Assembly (NCBI RefSeq): GCF_002886045.1
Contig: NZ_CP025791.1
Location: forward strand, 1,510,001 to 1,574,000
Direction of reading: 5' to 3'
DNA length: 64,000 nt
DNA from: Flavivirga eckloniae
Lineage (GTDB): Bacteria; Bacteroidota; Bacteroidia; Flavobacteriales; Flavobacteriaceae
The translations under genes were made by a program, and so were the position numbers. Below, one piece after another: positions 37,982 to 48,063 of this stretch (positions are counted from its first letter, which is position 1; each line of letters opens with the position of its first letter). Under the pieces are notes generated by a model, which was given only the letters and a program-made list of their open reading frames with translations, made no database searches and was not told the origin of the DNA.

Positions 37982-39094
37982 ATGGTATTTCTTGATTTTA
38001 TTTTCTACGCATTTATTGTTGTAGTTGCTATTCAAATCATCTTTTATACCTTTTTCTTCAGTAGGTTTGCTTTCCTTAAACAAGCAAAAAAATACAAAAA
38101 GAACATTTCTGTTTCCGTACTTATTTGTGCCAAAAATGAAGCTGAGAATCTACAGAACTTTTTACCATTAGTTATCAATCAAGATTATCCCGATTTTGAA
38201 ATTGTTTTAATTAACGACGCCTCTAATGACAATACATTACAAGTCATGGAGCAATTTGCAAGTAAACATAAAAACATTAAAATTGTTAACGTTAAAAATA
38301 CCGAAGCCTTTTGGGCAAATAAAAAATACGCCTTAACACTTGGTATCAAGGCTTCAAAACATGAATATCTTCTGTTTACTGATGCCGATTGCAAACCTGC
38401 CTCCAAACATTGGATTAAGCATATGACCGCTCATTTTAGCGATAAAAAGCATCTGGTTTTGGGTTACGGCGGTTATGTAAAAATTAAAAACTCCTTTTTA
38501 AATAAACTCGTCCGTTTCGAGACACTAGTAACAGCAATACACTACTTTTCTTTTGCAAAATTAGGGCTGCCATATATGGGTGTTGGAAGAAATCTGGCTT
38601 ACACAAAAACCAAATTCTTTAAAGCCAATGGTTTCGTCGATCATATGAAACTACCTTCTGGAGACGACGATCTATTTATTAACCAAGTAGCTAATAAAAA
38701 GAATACATCGATTTGTGTGACTACAAACAGCTTCACAGAATCAATTCCAAAAACCTCATTTAGAAGCTGGTTTAAACAAAAAAGACGCCACGTTTCAACG
38801 GCTAAATTCTATAAATTAAAGCATAAAATTTTGCTTACCTTAATTTACAGTTCCCAATTGTTATTTTGGGGTTTAGCCATCTTATTATTCTCCATACCAT
38901 ACAACTGGGAAATTGTTTTGGCTCTGGTATTGTTCAGAATGATTTTTCAATATGTCATTTATAATAAATCTGCTAAGAAATTAAGAGAAAAAGACCTGTT
39001 AGTACTATTACCTTTCCTTGAAGTTTTTTTAATTATAGTACAATTAACTATCTTTATAAATAATCTTATATCAAAACCTAATTATTGGAAATAA
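37982..39094 (+). CDS. Membrane-bound GT2-family glycosyltransferase
   Basis: This 370-residue GT-A enzyme has a membrane helix near residues 5-25, then SVSVLICAKNEAENLQNFLP, LINDASNDNT, the metal-binding FTDADCKP and a QKRRHVSTAKFY (QxxRW-like) motif. Two or three C-terminal helices follow. It probably transfers a sugar at the inner membrane, in capsule, lipid or carotenoid-like glycosylation; the substrate is unknown. It overlaps the next gene by 10 bases. Confidence 0.88.
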   Translation: MVFLDFIFYAFIVVVAIQIIFYTFFFSRFAFLKQAKKYKKNISVSVLICAKNEAENLQNFLPLVINQDYPDFEIVLINDASNDNTLQVMEQFASKHKNIKIVNVKNTEAFWANKKYALTLGIKASKHEYLLFTDADCKPASKHWIKHMTAHFSDKKHLVLGYGGYVKIKNSFLNKLVRFETLVTAIHYFSFAKLGLPYMGVGRNLAYTKTKFFKANGFVDHMKLPSGDDDLFINQVANKKNTSICVTTNSFTESIPKTSFRSWFKQKRRHVSTAKFYKLKHKILLTLIYSSQLLFWGLAILLFSIPYNWEIVLALVLFRMIFQYVIYNKSAKKLREKDLLVLLPFLEVFLIIVQLTIFINNLISKPNYWK

Positions 39095-39633
39095 GCGAAG
39101 CTATTAAACGTGCAAAAGAAAACGACCAAAAAGCGTTTAATTACTTGTTAGACATCTTTTGGGATGATGTATATGGCTTTCAATTAAAGCGTATTCAAAA
39201 TGAAAATGATGCAGAAGACATCACTATACAAACGTTTTCCAAAGCATTTGATAGAATTGATACTTTTGATGATGATTTTAAATTTAAAACATGGTTAATC
39301 ACCATTTCAAAAAACATCCACATAGATTTACTACGTAAAGAAAAAAATTCCATTGCACAGATTATATCTAAAAATGATGGCGATGTTTTTCAGGTTTTAG
39401 ACGAATCTCCCTCCCCCGAAGACAAACTAATAACCGAACAACATTTAGCAAAACTTCTACGAGATATCAAAAAATTGAAACCGCATTATCAAGAAGTTAT
39501 AAACCTGCGCTATTTTCAAGAATTAAGCTATAAAGAAATCTCTAAAGAATTAGATGAGCCTATAAATAATGTTAAGGTAAAATTACTACGTGCAAAAAAG
39601 CTACTTGCCGAAATTATTCGAAAAAGCAGATGA
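39085..39633 (+). CDS. RNA polymerase sigma factor, sigma-70/ECF type
   Basis: This 182-residue protein has region 2 (FNYLLDIFWDDVYGFQLKRI, DAEDITIQTFSKAFDRIDTF, WLITISKNIHIDLLRK) and region 4 (EVINLRYFQELSYKEISKELDEPINNVKVKLLRAKKLL). It starts at TTG 39085 inside the glycosyltransferase gene and overlaps the transporter by 4 bases. No anti-sigma gene is adjacent, so its control differs from that of the sigma at 35314. Confidence 0.88.
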   Translation: MEISEAIKRAKENDQKAFNYLLDIFWDDVYGFQLKRIQNENDAEDITIQTFSKAFDRIDTFDDDFKFKTWLITISKNIHIDLLRKEKNSIAQIISKNDGDVFQVLDESPSPEDKLITEQHLAKLLRDIKKLKPHYQEVINLRYFQELSYKEISKELDEPINNVKVKLLRAKKLLAEIIRKSR

Positions 39634-40871
39634 TTAACAAACTCAAAAACTTAGGTCCAGGCTTATTATTTGCCGGTGCAGCTATTGGTGTATCGCATCT
39701 GGTACAATCTACCCGTGCTGGTGCCGATTTTGGTTTGGGATTACTTTGGGCATTGCTTTTAGTAAATATCTTTAAATATCCGTTTTTTCAATTCGGTCCA
39801 CGCTATGCTACTGCAACAGGCGAAAGTTTATTAGATGGCTACAACAAATTAGGCAAAGAGGTTTTAATCGCTTATTTTATACTAAACTTAGCAACCATGT
39901 TTACCATTCAAGCTGCAGTAACCGTAGTAACTGCCGGCTTGGCATCTTCTCTTTTTGGTGATTTCCCTGCTTTCGAAATTGGCAACCGAGCTATTAATAG
40001 CACCGAGATTTGGACAGTTATTATCACGTCCATTTGCTTACTACTACTAATCGTTGGTAAGTATAAACTATTAGATAAGCTAATGAAGATTATCATAATC
40101 ACCTTAACCATTAGCACCTTAGTAGCCGTAACCATGGCTTTAAATAATACCGACCCAGTTTCATTTAAACAAGTATTACCAGAAAATAGTTTAGAAATTA
40201 CATTTTTAATTGCATTTATGGGATGGATGCCAGCCCCATTAGATGTTTCTGTATGGCAATCATTATGGTGTATCGAAAAAAAGAAGGATATGAAAAATTA
40301 TGGTCCTAAATCCGCTTTATTCGATTTTAATGTTGGCTACATAAGCACAATCTTTTTAGGCATTGGTTTTCTTTCATTAGGAGCTTTAGTTATGTTTAAC
40401 AATGGAGAAACATTTAGTAATGCGGCAGGCGCTTTTTCTAATCAATTAATAAAAATGTATACAAGTAGTTTAGGAGATTGGGCTTATATAATTATAGGTA
40501 TCGCAGCATTTACAACCATGTTTAGCACAACCCTAACAACTTTAGATGCCTCGCCAAGAGCCATGACAAAAACTATAAAGTTACTTTTTAGTACATCATC
40601 AAAATTCAACTATAGCTTTTGGATAGCCCTATTAGCGATTGGAACTATAGGTATCTTTTTCTTTTTTGCATCAGAAATGGGTTTCCTTGTAAAAATAGCT
40701 ACCATTTTATCCTTTATTACAGCGCCTTTTTATGCCATTATAAACTATCGTTTAATCTCCAGTAAACATACACCTAAAGATTGGCACCCCTCTAAACAGC
40801 TTCATATCCTAAGTTGGTTGGGAATAGCTTTTTTAATAGGATTTAGCATCTGGTACCTCACGACTTTATAA
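39630..40871 (+). CDS. Nramp-related membrane transporter
   Basis: This is a 413-residue protein with about eleven helices in the Nramp/LeuT fold. The opening GPGLLFAGAAIGVSHLVQSTRAGADFG aligns with Nramp helix 1, but the metal-binding DPGN is replaced by a GVSH-type sequence. Helix 6 reads FMGWMPAPLDVSVWQS. The Asp and Asn ligands of classical Mn/Fe importers are thus absent, so the substrate may differ (for example Mg or another ion). Translation is coupled to the sigma gene. Confidence 0.8.
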   Translation: MINKLKNLGPGLLFAGAAIGVSHLVQSTRAGADFGLGLLWALLLVNIFKYPFFQFGPRYATATGESLLDGYNKLGKEVLIAYFILNLATMFTIQAAVTVVTAGLASSLFGDFPAFEIGNRAINSTEIWTVIITSICLLLLIVGKYKLLDKLMKIIIITLTISTLVAVTMALNNTDPVSFKQVLPENSLEITFLIAFMGWMPAPLDVSVWQSLWCIEKKKDMKNYGPKSALFDFNVGYISTIFLGIGFLSLGALVMFNNGETFSNAAGAFSNQLIKMYTSSLGDWAYIIIGIAAFTTMFSTTLTTLDASPRAMTKTIKLLFSTSSKFNYSFWIALLAIGTIGIFFFFASEMGFLVKIATILSFITAPFYAIINYRLISSKHTPKDWHPSKQLHILSWLGIAFLIGFSIWYLTTL

Positions 40872-40894
40872 GCTACTTTTAAAAGCATTATTTG

Positions 40895-40902
40895 TATCTT
40901 TG
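40895..40902 (+). promoter_or_regulatory. lipA promoter -7 box
   Basis: TATCTTTG matches TAnnTTTG, 18 bases before the lipA start, so the leader is very short. No obvious TTG partner is visible. Confidence 0.45.
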
Positions 40903-40920
40903 CCCTTTATTTTTTAATAT

Positions 40921-41799
40921 ATGAATTCAGAAACCGCTTCAAATATATTACCAGAGCGAAAAGCTAAGCCAAAATGGCTTCGGGTTAAATTACCCACAGG
41001 TAAAAAATATACAGAACTTAGAGGTTTAGTCGACAAGTATAAACTAAATACTATATGCACCTCTGGAAGCTGTCCAAATATGGGTGAATGCTGGGGAGAA
41101 GGTACAGCTACCTTTATGATTTTAGGAAACATATGTACCCGTTCTTGTGGTTTTTGTGGTGTAAAAACCGGCAGACCAGAGACCGTAGATTGGGATGAAC
41201 CTGAAAAAGTAGCGCGATCTATAAAGATCATGAAAATTAAACATGCCGTTTTAACCAGTGTAGACAGGGATGATTTAAAGGATATGGGAAGCATCATGTG
41301 GTCTGAAACCGTGAAAGCGGTTCGTAGAATGAATCCTGAAACAACACTCGAAACTTTAATTCCAGACTTTCAAGGTATCGAACAACATATCGATAGAATT
41401 GTAGATGTAGCTCCAGAAGTTGTATCGCACAATATTGAAACTGTTAGACGTTTAACCCGCGAAGTTCGTATACAAGCTCAATACGATAGAAGTTTAGGCG
41501 TTTTAAAGTATTTAAAACAACAAGGACAAAGACGTACAAAATCTGGTATTATGCTTGGTTTAGGAGAAACCAAGGAAGAAGTTATAGAAACACTTCACGA
41601 TTTAAAAGCAAATGATGTAGACGTCGTTACCATTGGTCAATACCTACAACCTACCAAAAAGCATTTACCGGTAAAAAAATTCATAAACCCAGACGAATTC
41701 AAAGAATATGAAGACATTGGTCTTGAATTAGGTTTCCGTCATGTTGAAAGTAGCGCCTTGGTAAGATCCTCTTACCGAGCACAAAAACACATAAATTAA
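40921..41799 (+). CDS. lipA: Lipoyl synthase
   Basis: LipA is a radical SAM enzyme inserting two sulfurs into octanoyl groups on lipoyl domains. The auxiliary cluster motif [12 protein letters not shown] and the radical SAM motif CTRSCGFC are both present, followed by [13 protein letters not shown]. The C-terminal serine that ligates the auxiliary cluster is in [11 protein letters not shown]. Length 292 is normal. The next gene begins after 4 bases. Confidence 0.96.
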   Translation: MNSETASNILPERKAKPKWLRVKLPTGKKYTELRGLVDKYKLNTICTSGSCPNMGECWGEGTATFMILGNICTRSCGFCGVKTGRPETVDWDEPEKVARSIKIMKIKHAVLTSVDRDDLKDMGSIMWSETVKAVRRMNPETTLETLIPDFQGIEQHIDRIVDVAPEVVSHNIETVRRLTREVRIQAQYDRSLGVLKYLKQQGQRRTKSGIMLGLGETKEEVIETLHDLKANDVDVVTIGQYLQPTKKHLPVKKFINPDEFKEYEDIGLELGFRHVESSALVRSSYRAQKHIN

Positions 41800-41803
41800 A
41801 TAT

Positions 41804-42820
41804 ATGATTACTGTTGCAATCAATGGTTTTGGTAGAATTGGTAGGCGTGTTTTTAGATTACTTCAAGACTATAATAACATAAAGGTTGTAGCTATTAACG
41901 ATTTGGCAGATGCCAAAACGTTAAGCCATCTTCTTAAATATGATAGTATACATGGCTTGTTTAATGGTTCTATATCCTACGATAACAACCATATCATAGT
42001 TAACGAAGAAAAGATTCCTTTACTCAATAACAATCATCCAGAAGCAACAGATTGGAAACCATATAACCCAGATTTTGTTATTGAAGCTACCGGAAAGTTT
42101 AAAACAACATCCGAACTACAAAACCATATAAATAATGGAGCAGAATGTGTAATTCTAAGTGTGCCGCCAGCTGAAGACTCAATAAAAACCATTGTTAGGG
42201 GTGTTAACGATTGTAGTATCGATGGATCTGAAACCATAATTTCCAATGCATCATGTACCACAAATAATGCAGCCCCTATGATTGATGTTATCAATAACCT
42301 CTGTGGCATTGATCAGGCATACATTACTACGGTACACTCCTACACTACCGATCAAAGTTTACACGATCAACCTCATCGCGACCTGCGTCGTGCAAGAGCT
42401 GCCGGACAATCTATAGTGCCTACAACAACAGGTGCCGCAAAAGCGCTTACTAAAATATTTCCAGATTTGTCTGATGTTATTGGAGGTTGCGGTATAAGAG
42501 TTCCTGTAATAAATGGTTCTTTAACAGATATTACATTTAATGTGAAAAAAAATGTTTCGATAAAAGATATTAATAATGCTTTTAAAGAAGCGTCAAAAAA
42601 TAATTATAAAGGCATAATAGAATATACAGAAGATCCTATCGTTTCTATTGATATTGTAGGAAACACACACTCCTGCATTTTCGATTCGGGTATGACATCT
42701 GTAATTGGAAACATGGTGAAAATAATTGGATGGTACGATAATGAAAGTGGTTATTCCAAACGAATAATTGATTTAATATGCAATTTGTCGGAAAAAAAGT
42801 GTATTTTGTCGATAAAATAA
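41804..42820 (+). CDS. gap: Glyceraldehyde-3-phosphate dehydrogenase, type I
   Basis: This 338-residue enzyme oxidises glyceraldehyde 3-phosphate in glycolysis. NGFGRIGRRVFR binds NAD, AINDLAD carries the Asp favouring NAD, and the catalytic Cys151 lies in SNASCTTNN with its histidine in TVHSYTTDQ. It ends with WYDNESGYSKRIIDL. Codon use is like its neighbours. The proximity to lipA suggests co-transcription. Confidence 0.95.
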   Translation: MITVAINGFGRIGRRVFRLLQDYNNIKVVAINDLADAKTLSHLLKYDSIHGLFNGSISYDNNHIIVNEEKIPLLNNNHPEATDWKPYNPDFVIEATGKFKTTSELQNHINNGAECVILSVPPAEDSIKTIVRGVNDCSIDGSETIISNASCTTNNAAPMIDVINNLCGIDQAYITTVHSYTTDQSLHDQPHRDLRRARAAGQSIVPTTTGAAKALTKIFPDLSDVIGGCGIRVPVINGSLTDITFNVKKNVSIKDINNAFKEASKNNYKGIIEYTEDPIVSIDIVGNTHSCIFDSGMTSVIGNMVKIIGWYDNESGYSKRIIDLICNLSEKKCILSIK

Positions 42821-42848
42821 TTATATTTGTCGGTAATATTGAATAAAT

Positions 42849-45086
42849 ATGTCCCAGGTTAAAAACTACATATATCTTATAATAATGCTATTCAGCCTCT
42901 GTGCTTCATCGCAAAAAACAATCGATGATGACCCTGAGATACAGCAAAATAGTATTAATTATCGTATTGAGCAATCTCAGGTTGAATTGGAAAAATACAA
43001 CTACTACGATGCTCAAAAAAATCTAGATGAAGCCTTAAAATTGGCCGAAAAATCAGATAATAAAAAGAGTATTGGAATTATTTACACCATAAAAGGAAAA
43101 CTTCAACTTATAATTGAGGAGGAAGACAACGCCATAAAATCCCTTAATAAAGCAATTGAAGTACAAAGAATTATTAATGACAACAAAAATCTGGGTAAAT
43201 CTTATAAAACTTTCGGAGATGTTTATCTAACCAAAAAGGATTATGCGCAAGCCCTAGATTCCTATAAAGCGGCTAAGTCGAAATTCCAGGAAGAAGGTTT
43301 AAATGAAAATTTAGCCGAGATTCTTTTATGTGAAGGTAAGACCTATATGTTTTTAGATGATTACGAAAAAGCTAGAGACATTATTGAGCAATCTTTGGCT
43401 CAAGCAAAAAAAGGAGATTACAAAAAAATATTAAGCGAGGCACTTATTAATCATGGTATCATTTACCATAAACTAGGCGACTATGAAAAGGCTTTGAGCT
43501 TTGCCAATGAAGGTTTAACACTTGCTAAAGAAAATAACTTTACAGCCATACTTAATGAAGGGTATTTAGTGGTTAGTAATATATACTATGCTACCGAAAA
43601 CTATAAACTATCCAGAGATTATTTTAGCGAGCATTCAACACTTACAGATTCTATAAGAGACTTAACACGCTTAAACTCTTCAAAAGATCAAGAAACACAA
43701 TACTTATTGAATGAAGCTAATGAGAAGAATATTGAAATTGTAGAAAAGTTAGAAAAAGCCGAAGACGATAAAAACCTTGGTACCTTAATCTCTATTTTAA
43801 GTGTTGCTTTAATCACCATTTTATCGCTACTCACCTTATCACTTTACAAAAACAATAACATTAGGCTTAAAACCAATAATATGCTTCATAAAAAAAATGG
43901 GGAACTTATTATTGCAAAAGAAAAAGCAGAATTGGCATCTAAAACCAAAGCCAATTTCCTGTCTACGGTAACTCATGAGCTACGTACGCCTCTGTATGCC
44001 GTTACAGGATTAAGTAACATGTTACTGGATGAAAACCCAAAACCCGAACAAGTTCAGCATTTAAAATCATTAAAGTTTTCTGGGGATTATCTTCTAACAT
44101 TTATAAACGACATCCTTCAAATAAATAAAATTGAAGCTAATAAAGTTGACATAGAGCCAGAATCTTTCAACTTAAAGAAGAAAATAAACAATATTGTTTT
44201 AGCTCTTAACAATTCGGCACAAGACAACAATATTAAAATTCACTTCGAGTACGACAACAATTTACCTGAGAACTTTATTGCCGATCAACTTAAGATCTCT
44301 CAAATACTTATAAACCTAATTGGTAACTCTATTAAGTTTACCAAAGATGGAGATATCTGGATTAGAGTTTATAAAATAGAAGAAAAAGACAGCATTTACA
44401 CCTTACGCTTCGAGGTAGAAGATAACGGTATTGGTATTAGTCAGGAGAAACAAGACAATATGTTTGAGAGTTTCTCACAAGGTTCTATTCAAATAAACCG
44501 TAAATATGGTGGTACCGGTTTAGGTCTTTCCATTGTAAAAGGATTAATCGACATTTTAAAAGGTACCATCTACGTTAAAAGTGAATTAGACAAAGGAACA
44601 ACATTCTATTTCGAAATACCACTTGAGTATACATCTGTTGAAGAAGAAAAAGACAACAAGGTCGCTTACTTTAACGGAGATACTAACGAATTAGATCTTT
44701 CCGATGTTAAGATTTTAGTTGTTGAAGACAATAAAATCAACCAAATGATCACCAAAAAGATTCTTACCAAAATGAGTCTTAAATGTGATATAGTAGATAA
44801 TGGTGAAGAAGCCGTTGAAATGATTAAGGCCAACAAATACGATATTGTTTTAATGGATATTCACATGCCAGGAATAAGCGGTATGGAAGCTACTAAAAGA
44901 GTTAGAGCTTTCGATAAAGAACTAACCATTTTTGCTTTAACGGCCGTTACCATTGAAGATAAAATGCACGAATTTGATGAAGCTGGTTTTACCGATATTA
45001 TTCCAAAACCATTTAAACAAGAAGAGTTCGAGAAAAAGCTTTACAACGCATTAGCTTCTAATAACGATAAATCGGCTACAGCTTAG
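42849..45086 (+). CDS. TPR-containing hybrid sensor histidine kinase
   Basis: This 745-residue sensor has a signal sequence, about six tetratricopeptide repeats (residues 30-300), a membrane helix at about 313-335 (LISILSVALITILSLLTLSLY), the dimerisation box with His376 (STVTHELRTPLYAV), the ATPase domain (NLIGNSIKFT, DNGIGIS, YGGTGLGLSI) and a fused receiver with phospho-acceptor Asp670 in VLMDIHMPGISG. Periplasmic TPRs probably sense a protein or peptide. No response regulator gene is adjacent. Confidence 0.92.
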   Translation: MSQVKNYIYLIIMLFSLCASSQKTIDDDPEIQQNSINYRIEQSQVELEKYNYYDAQKNLDEALKLAEKSDNKKSIGIIYTIKGKLQLIIEEEDNAIKSLNKAIEVQRIINDNKNLGKSYKTFGDVYLTKKDYAQALDSYKAAKSKFQEEGLNENLAEILLCEGKTYMFLDDYEKARDIIEQSLAQAKKGDYKKILSEALINHGIIYHKLGDYEKALSFANEGLTLAKENNFTAILNEGYLVVSNIYYATENYKLSRDYFSEHSTLTDSIRDLTRLNSSKDQETQYLLNEANEKNIEIVEKLEKAEDDKNLGTLISILSVALITILSLLTLSLYKNNNIRLKTNNMLHKKNGELIIAKEKAELASKTKANFLSTVTHELRTPLYAVTGLSNMLLDENPKPEQVQHLKSLKFSGDYLLTFINDILQINKIEANKVDIEPESFNLKKKINNIVLALNNSAQDNNIKIHFEYDNNLPENFIADQLKISQILINLIGNSIKFTKDGDIWIRVYKIEEKDSIYTLRFEVEDNGIGISQEKQDNMFESFSQGSIQINRKYGGTGLGLSIVKGLIDILKGTIYVKSELDKGTTFYFEIPLEYTSVEEEKDNKVAYFNGDTNELDLSDVKILVVEDNKINQMITKKILTKMSLKCDIVDNGEEAVEMIKANKYDIVLMDIHMPGISGMEATKRVRAFDKELTIFALTAVTIEDKMHEFDEAGFTDIIPKPFKQEEFEKKLYNALASNNDKSATA

Positions 45087-46086
45087 TTTTTACAAAATCT
45101 CTAATCAGCCCATTCATTTTTTCAGTATCATTAATTACCACGCTAATGGGTAGATAGAACAACTTATCTTGTAAGGATTCATATTGTTTTAATCGCATAA
45201 AATCCTTTTCGGTAGTCACTATTAATTCCTTTTTATTTAACTCAACAATATCCTGTTTTGAAAACTCATGGTGGTCTTTAAAATTTAAATGCTCAAACCT
45301 CAGCTCTTTTTCGCTTAAAAAATTAACTAAAGGGGTAGCATTAGCAATACCTGTAACCAAAGTAAAATCTTCTAAAGCTTCAATAGATTTAGTCATGTTA
45401 CTGGAAATAACATTGTTTGAATAGCTAATCGAACTAAAGAACACATGTTGATTGGTTTCAGGAGCTATTTTCTTCAAAATAGCATCTCTTTCAGCATCAC
45501 TTAAATCGTTCGGACACTTAGTAATTACAATAATATTTGCTCGTTTCGATCCACTTCTAGGTTCGCGTAAATTACCCGTTGGTAAAACAACATCCTTAAA
45601 ATACGGATTACTATACGTAGTAAGTAAGATATTGAATCCAGCTTTTACTTTTCTGTGCTGAAAAGCATCATCTAGCAAAATAACTTCTGGCTGATCATCA
45701 ATAGATCGCAATTGTTTAATGCCATTAGTCCTATTGGCGTCAACCGCTACAAGAATATCATTTTTAAACTTATTATAAAATTGAAAAGGCTCATCCCCTA
45801 TCGATTCTGCCGTAGCATCTTTATTGGCCAATTGAAAACCTTCTGTTTTGCGCTTATACCCCCTACTTAATGTAGCCACTAAAAAATCATCCTTCAAAAG
45901 GGTAACCAAATACTCAATCATGGGTGTTTTACCAGTGCCTCCAACACTTAAATTACCAACACAAATCACCGGAAAATCGTAAGCCGTGGATTTTTTAATT
46001 CCTAAATCATATAACCTATTCCTTAGCCATGTTACTAAATAGTAAACGGGAACCACAGGAAACAAAATGTAACGCAAAAAAATCAT
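45076..46086 (-). CDS. lpxK: Tetraacyldisaccharide 4'-kinase
   Basis: LpxK phosphorylates the lipid A disaccharide. The Walker A GNLSVGGTGKTPMIEYL is characteristic, followed by SRGYKRKTEGF, DEPFQFYNKF, LLDDAFQHRKV and LPTGNLREPRSG. The better start is 46086 (MIFLRYILFPVVPVYYL), giving 336 residues; the longer form from 46125 would overlap the divergent gene. Its tail overlaps the kinase gene by 11 bases. Confidence 0.93.
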   Translation of the reverse strand: MIFLRYILFPVVPVYYLVTWLRNRLYDLGIKKSTAYDFPVICVGNLSVGGTGKTPMIEYLVTLLKDDFLVATLSRGYKRKTEGFQLANKDATAESIGDEPFQFYNKFKNDILVAVDANRTNGIKQLRSIDDQPEVILLDDAFQHRKVKAGFNILLTTYSNPYFKDVVLPTGNLREPRSGSKRANIIVITKCPNDLSDAERDAILKKIAPETNQHVFFSSISYSNNVISSNMTKSIEALEDFTLVTGIANATPLVNFLSEKELRFEHLNFKDHHEFSKQDIVELNKKELIVTTEKDFMRLKQYESLQDKLFYLPISVVINDTEKMNGLIRDFVKTKL

Positions 46087-46132
46087 TGCAACGAATGTAA
46101 TTATTTTATCTTTGAAAATAAACACAAATGGT

Positions 46133-47227
46133 ATGATTGTTCAAGACGTTATTAACCACTTAGAAAAATTAGCACCACTAGCTTACGCTGAAGATTTCGA
46201 CAATGTTGGTCTTTTGGTAGGTAACAAAAATGAAAAACTAACTGGCGTACTTGTTACGTTAGACACACTCGAAGCCGTAGTAGACGAAGCTATAGAGGAA
46301 AACTGTAATCTTATAGTTAGTTTTCACCCCATTATCTTTAAAGGTTTAAAAAAACTAACGGGTAAAAACTATGTGGAACGTGTGGTTATGAAAGCCATTA
46401 AACACGATATCGCCATTTATAGCATGCACACCGCCCTGGATAACGCCTTGCAAGGTGTAAACGATATAATTTGCAATCAGTTAGAACTAACCAATAAACG
46501 CATATTAATTCCGCAATCTCAAACCATTAAAAAACTAACAACCTACGTACCAAAAGATGAAGCAGAGCAGCTAAGAGCCGCTTTATTTAATGTAGGAGCA
46601 GGAAGCATTGGTAATTACGATGACTGTAGTTTTAATGTAGAAGGTTACGGCACCTTTAATGGTAATGAAGGCTCTAACCCTACAAAAGGAGAAAAAGGAC
46701 AAATACATACCGAAGCCGAAACCAAAATTACGGTTACATACGCAAAACATTTAGAATCGAAAATTATAAAAACCCTTTTCGACACCCATAGTTATGAAGA
46801 AGTTGCATACGAAATAACCACATTGGAGAATAAAAACCAAAACATTGGCATGGGTATGGTTGGCGAATTAAAAGTGCCGATGGATGAGCCTGACTTTTTA
46901 AACTATTTAAAAGTAAAAATGAACACGGCATGCATCAGACATTCATCATTTTTGAGCAAACCAATAAAAAAAGTAGCAGTTTTAGGAGGTTCCGGAAGTT
47001 TTGCCATCCAAGCCGCTAAAGCATCTGGTGCTCACGTCTTTATAACTGCAGATTTAAAATATCATGACTTTTTTACAGCAGAAAACCGCATTCTTTTGAC
47101 AGATATCGGTCATTATGAAAGCGAACAATACACAAAAAACCTTTTAGTAGCATATCTTACAAAAAAAATTACTAATTTTGCAGTCATTTTATCAAAGATA
47201 ACTACCAATCCTGTTAAGTATTTTTAA
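46133..47227 (+). CDS. NIF3-like dinuclear metal protein
   Basis: This is a 364-residue protein (start ATG 46133, MIVQDVINHLEKLAPLAYAEDFDNVGLLVG). NIF3 motifs are DNVGL, SFHPIIFKGLKKLTG, SMHTALDNALQGVN and, late, ITADLKYHDFF and DIGHYESEQ. The usual PII-like insertion domain is present in the middle (residues about 125-245). NIF3 proteins form hexamers with a two-metal centre of unsettled function; some are GTP cyclohydrolase-like. Confidence 0.9.
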   Translation: MIVQDVINHLEKLAPLAYAEDFDNVGLLVGNKNEKLTGVLVTLDTLEAVVDEAIEENCNLIVSFHPIIFKGLKKLTGKNYVERVVMKAIKHDIAIYSMHTALDNALQGVNDIICNQLELTNKRILIPQSQTIKKLTTYVPKDEAEQLRAALFNVGAGSIGNYDDCSFNVEGYGTFNGNEGSNPTKGEKGQIHTEAETKITVTYAKHLESKIIKTLFDTHSYEEVAYEITTLENKNQNIGMGMVGELKVPMDEPDFLNYLKVKMNTACIRHSSFLSKPIKKVAVLGGSGSFAIQAAKASGAHVFITADLKYHDFFTAENRILLTDIGHYESEQYTKNLLVAYLTKKITNFAVILSKITTNPVKYF

Positions 47228-47230
47228 AGT

Positions 47231-48010
47231 ATGGCTAAAAAGAAAGAAGTAACTGTAGAAGAGCGCCTAAGAGCTCTTTACGATTTACAACTAATTGATT
47301 CTCGTATAGACGAAATAAGAAATGTTCGTGGAGAACTTCCTTTAGAAGTTCGTGACTTAGAAGATGAAGTTGCTGGACTAAACATAAGATTAGAAAAACT
47401 TGTTTCAAGTTTAGAGGTTATCGATAACGATATTGCTTCGAAAAAAAATCTTATTGAAGAATCTAAAGCTTTAATAAAGAAGTACAGCGAACAACAAAAA
47501 AATGTTAGAAATAACAGAGAGTACAATTCTTTAACTAAGGAAGTTGAATTTCAAGAATTAGAAATTGAATTAGCCGAAAAGCATATTAAAGAATTCAAAG
47601 CTCAAATAGAGCAGAAAAAACAAGTAATAGCTGAAACCAAAGAGCGTTTAAAAGAACGTGAAACACATTTAAAGCACAAAAAAGGTGAATTAGATGCCAT
47701 TTTAGCTGAAACCGAAAAAGAAGAACAAGCTTTAATCGAAAAGTCTGAAACCTACAAAACTCAAATTGAAGAGCGACTAGTAGCTGCCTATGTCAGAATT
47801 CGTACAAATGTAAAAAATGGTTTAGCAGTTGTACCTATTGAAAGAGGTGCTTCTGGAGGTTCTTTCTTTACCATACCACCACAAGTACAGGTGGAAATTG
47901 CTTCTCGTAAAAAAGTAATTACAGATGAGCATAGTGGTAGAATTTTGGTAGATGCCGCTTTAGCCGAAGAACAAAAAGCGAAAATGGAAAAAATGTTTTC
48001 AAAACTATAA
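47231..48010 (+). CDS. Coiled-coil protein with a degenerate zinc-ribbon domain
   Basis: This 259-residue protein is mostly coiled coil (about 15-190), followed by RTNVKNGLAVVPIERGASGGSFFTIPPQ and SRKKVITDEHSGRILVD. In the related C4-type zinc-ribbon family these lines read CGGC and CxxC. Here the four ligand sites are Ser208, Ser211, Asp232 and Ser235, so zinc cannot be bound in the usual way while the fold motif is kept. It lies 3 bases after the NIF3-like gene, a common pairing. Confidence 0.85.
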   Translation: MAKKKEVTVEERLRALYDLQLIDSRIDEIRNVRGELPLEVRDLEDEVAGLNIRLEKLVSSLEVIDNDIASKKNLIEESKALIKKYSEQQKNVRNNREYNSLTKEVEFQELEIELAEKHIKEFKAQIEQKKQVIAETKERLKERETHLKHKKGELDAILAETEKEEQALIEKSETYKTQIEERLVAAYVRIRTNVKNGLAVVPIERGASGGSFFTIPPQVQVEIASRKKVITDEHSGRILVDAALAEEQKAKMEKMFSKL

Positions 48011-48033
48011 TCCATTACAAAACATATATTTTT

Positions 48034-48063
48034 AAAGCCTTCATTTTCATGAAGGCTTTTTTT
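48034..48063 (+). terminator. Terminator after the coiled-coil gene
   Basis: AAAGCCTTCAT (48034-48044) and ATGAAGGCTTT (48049-48059) form an 11-bp stem with a TTTC loop and a T run. Nearly the same stem sequence occurs at 31538. Confidence 0.85.
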
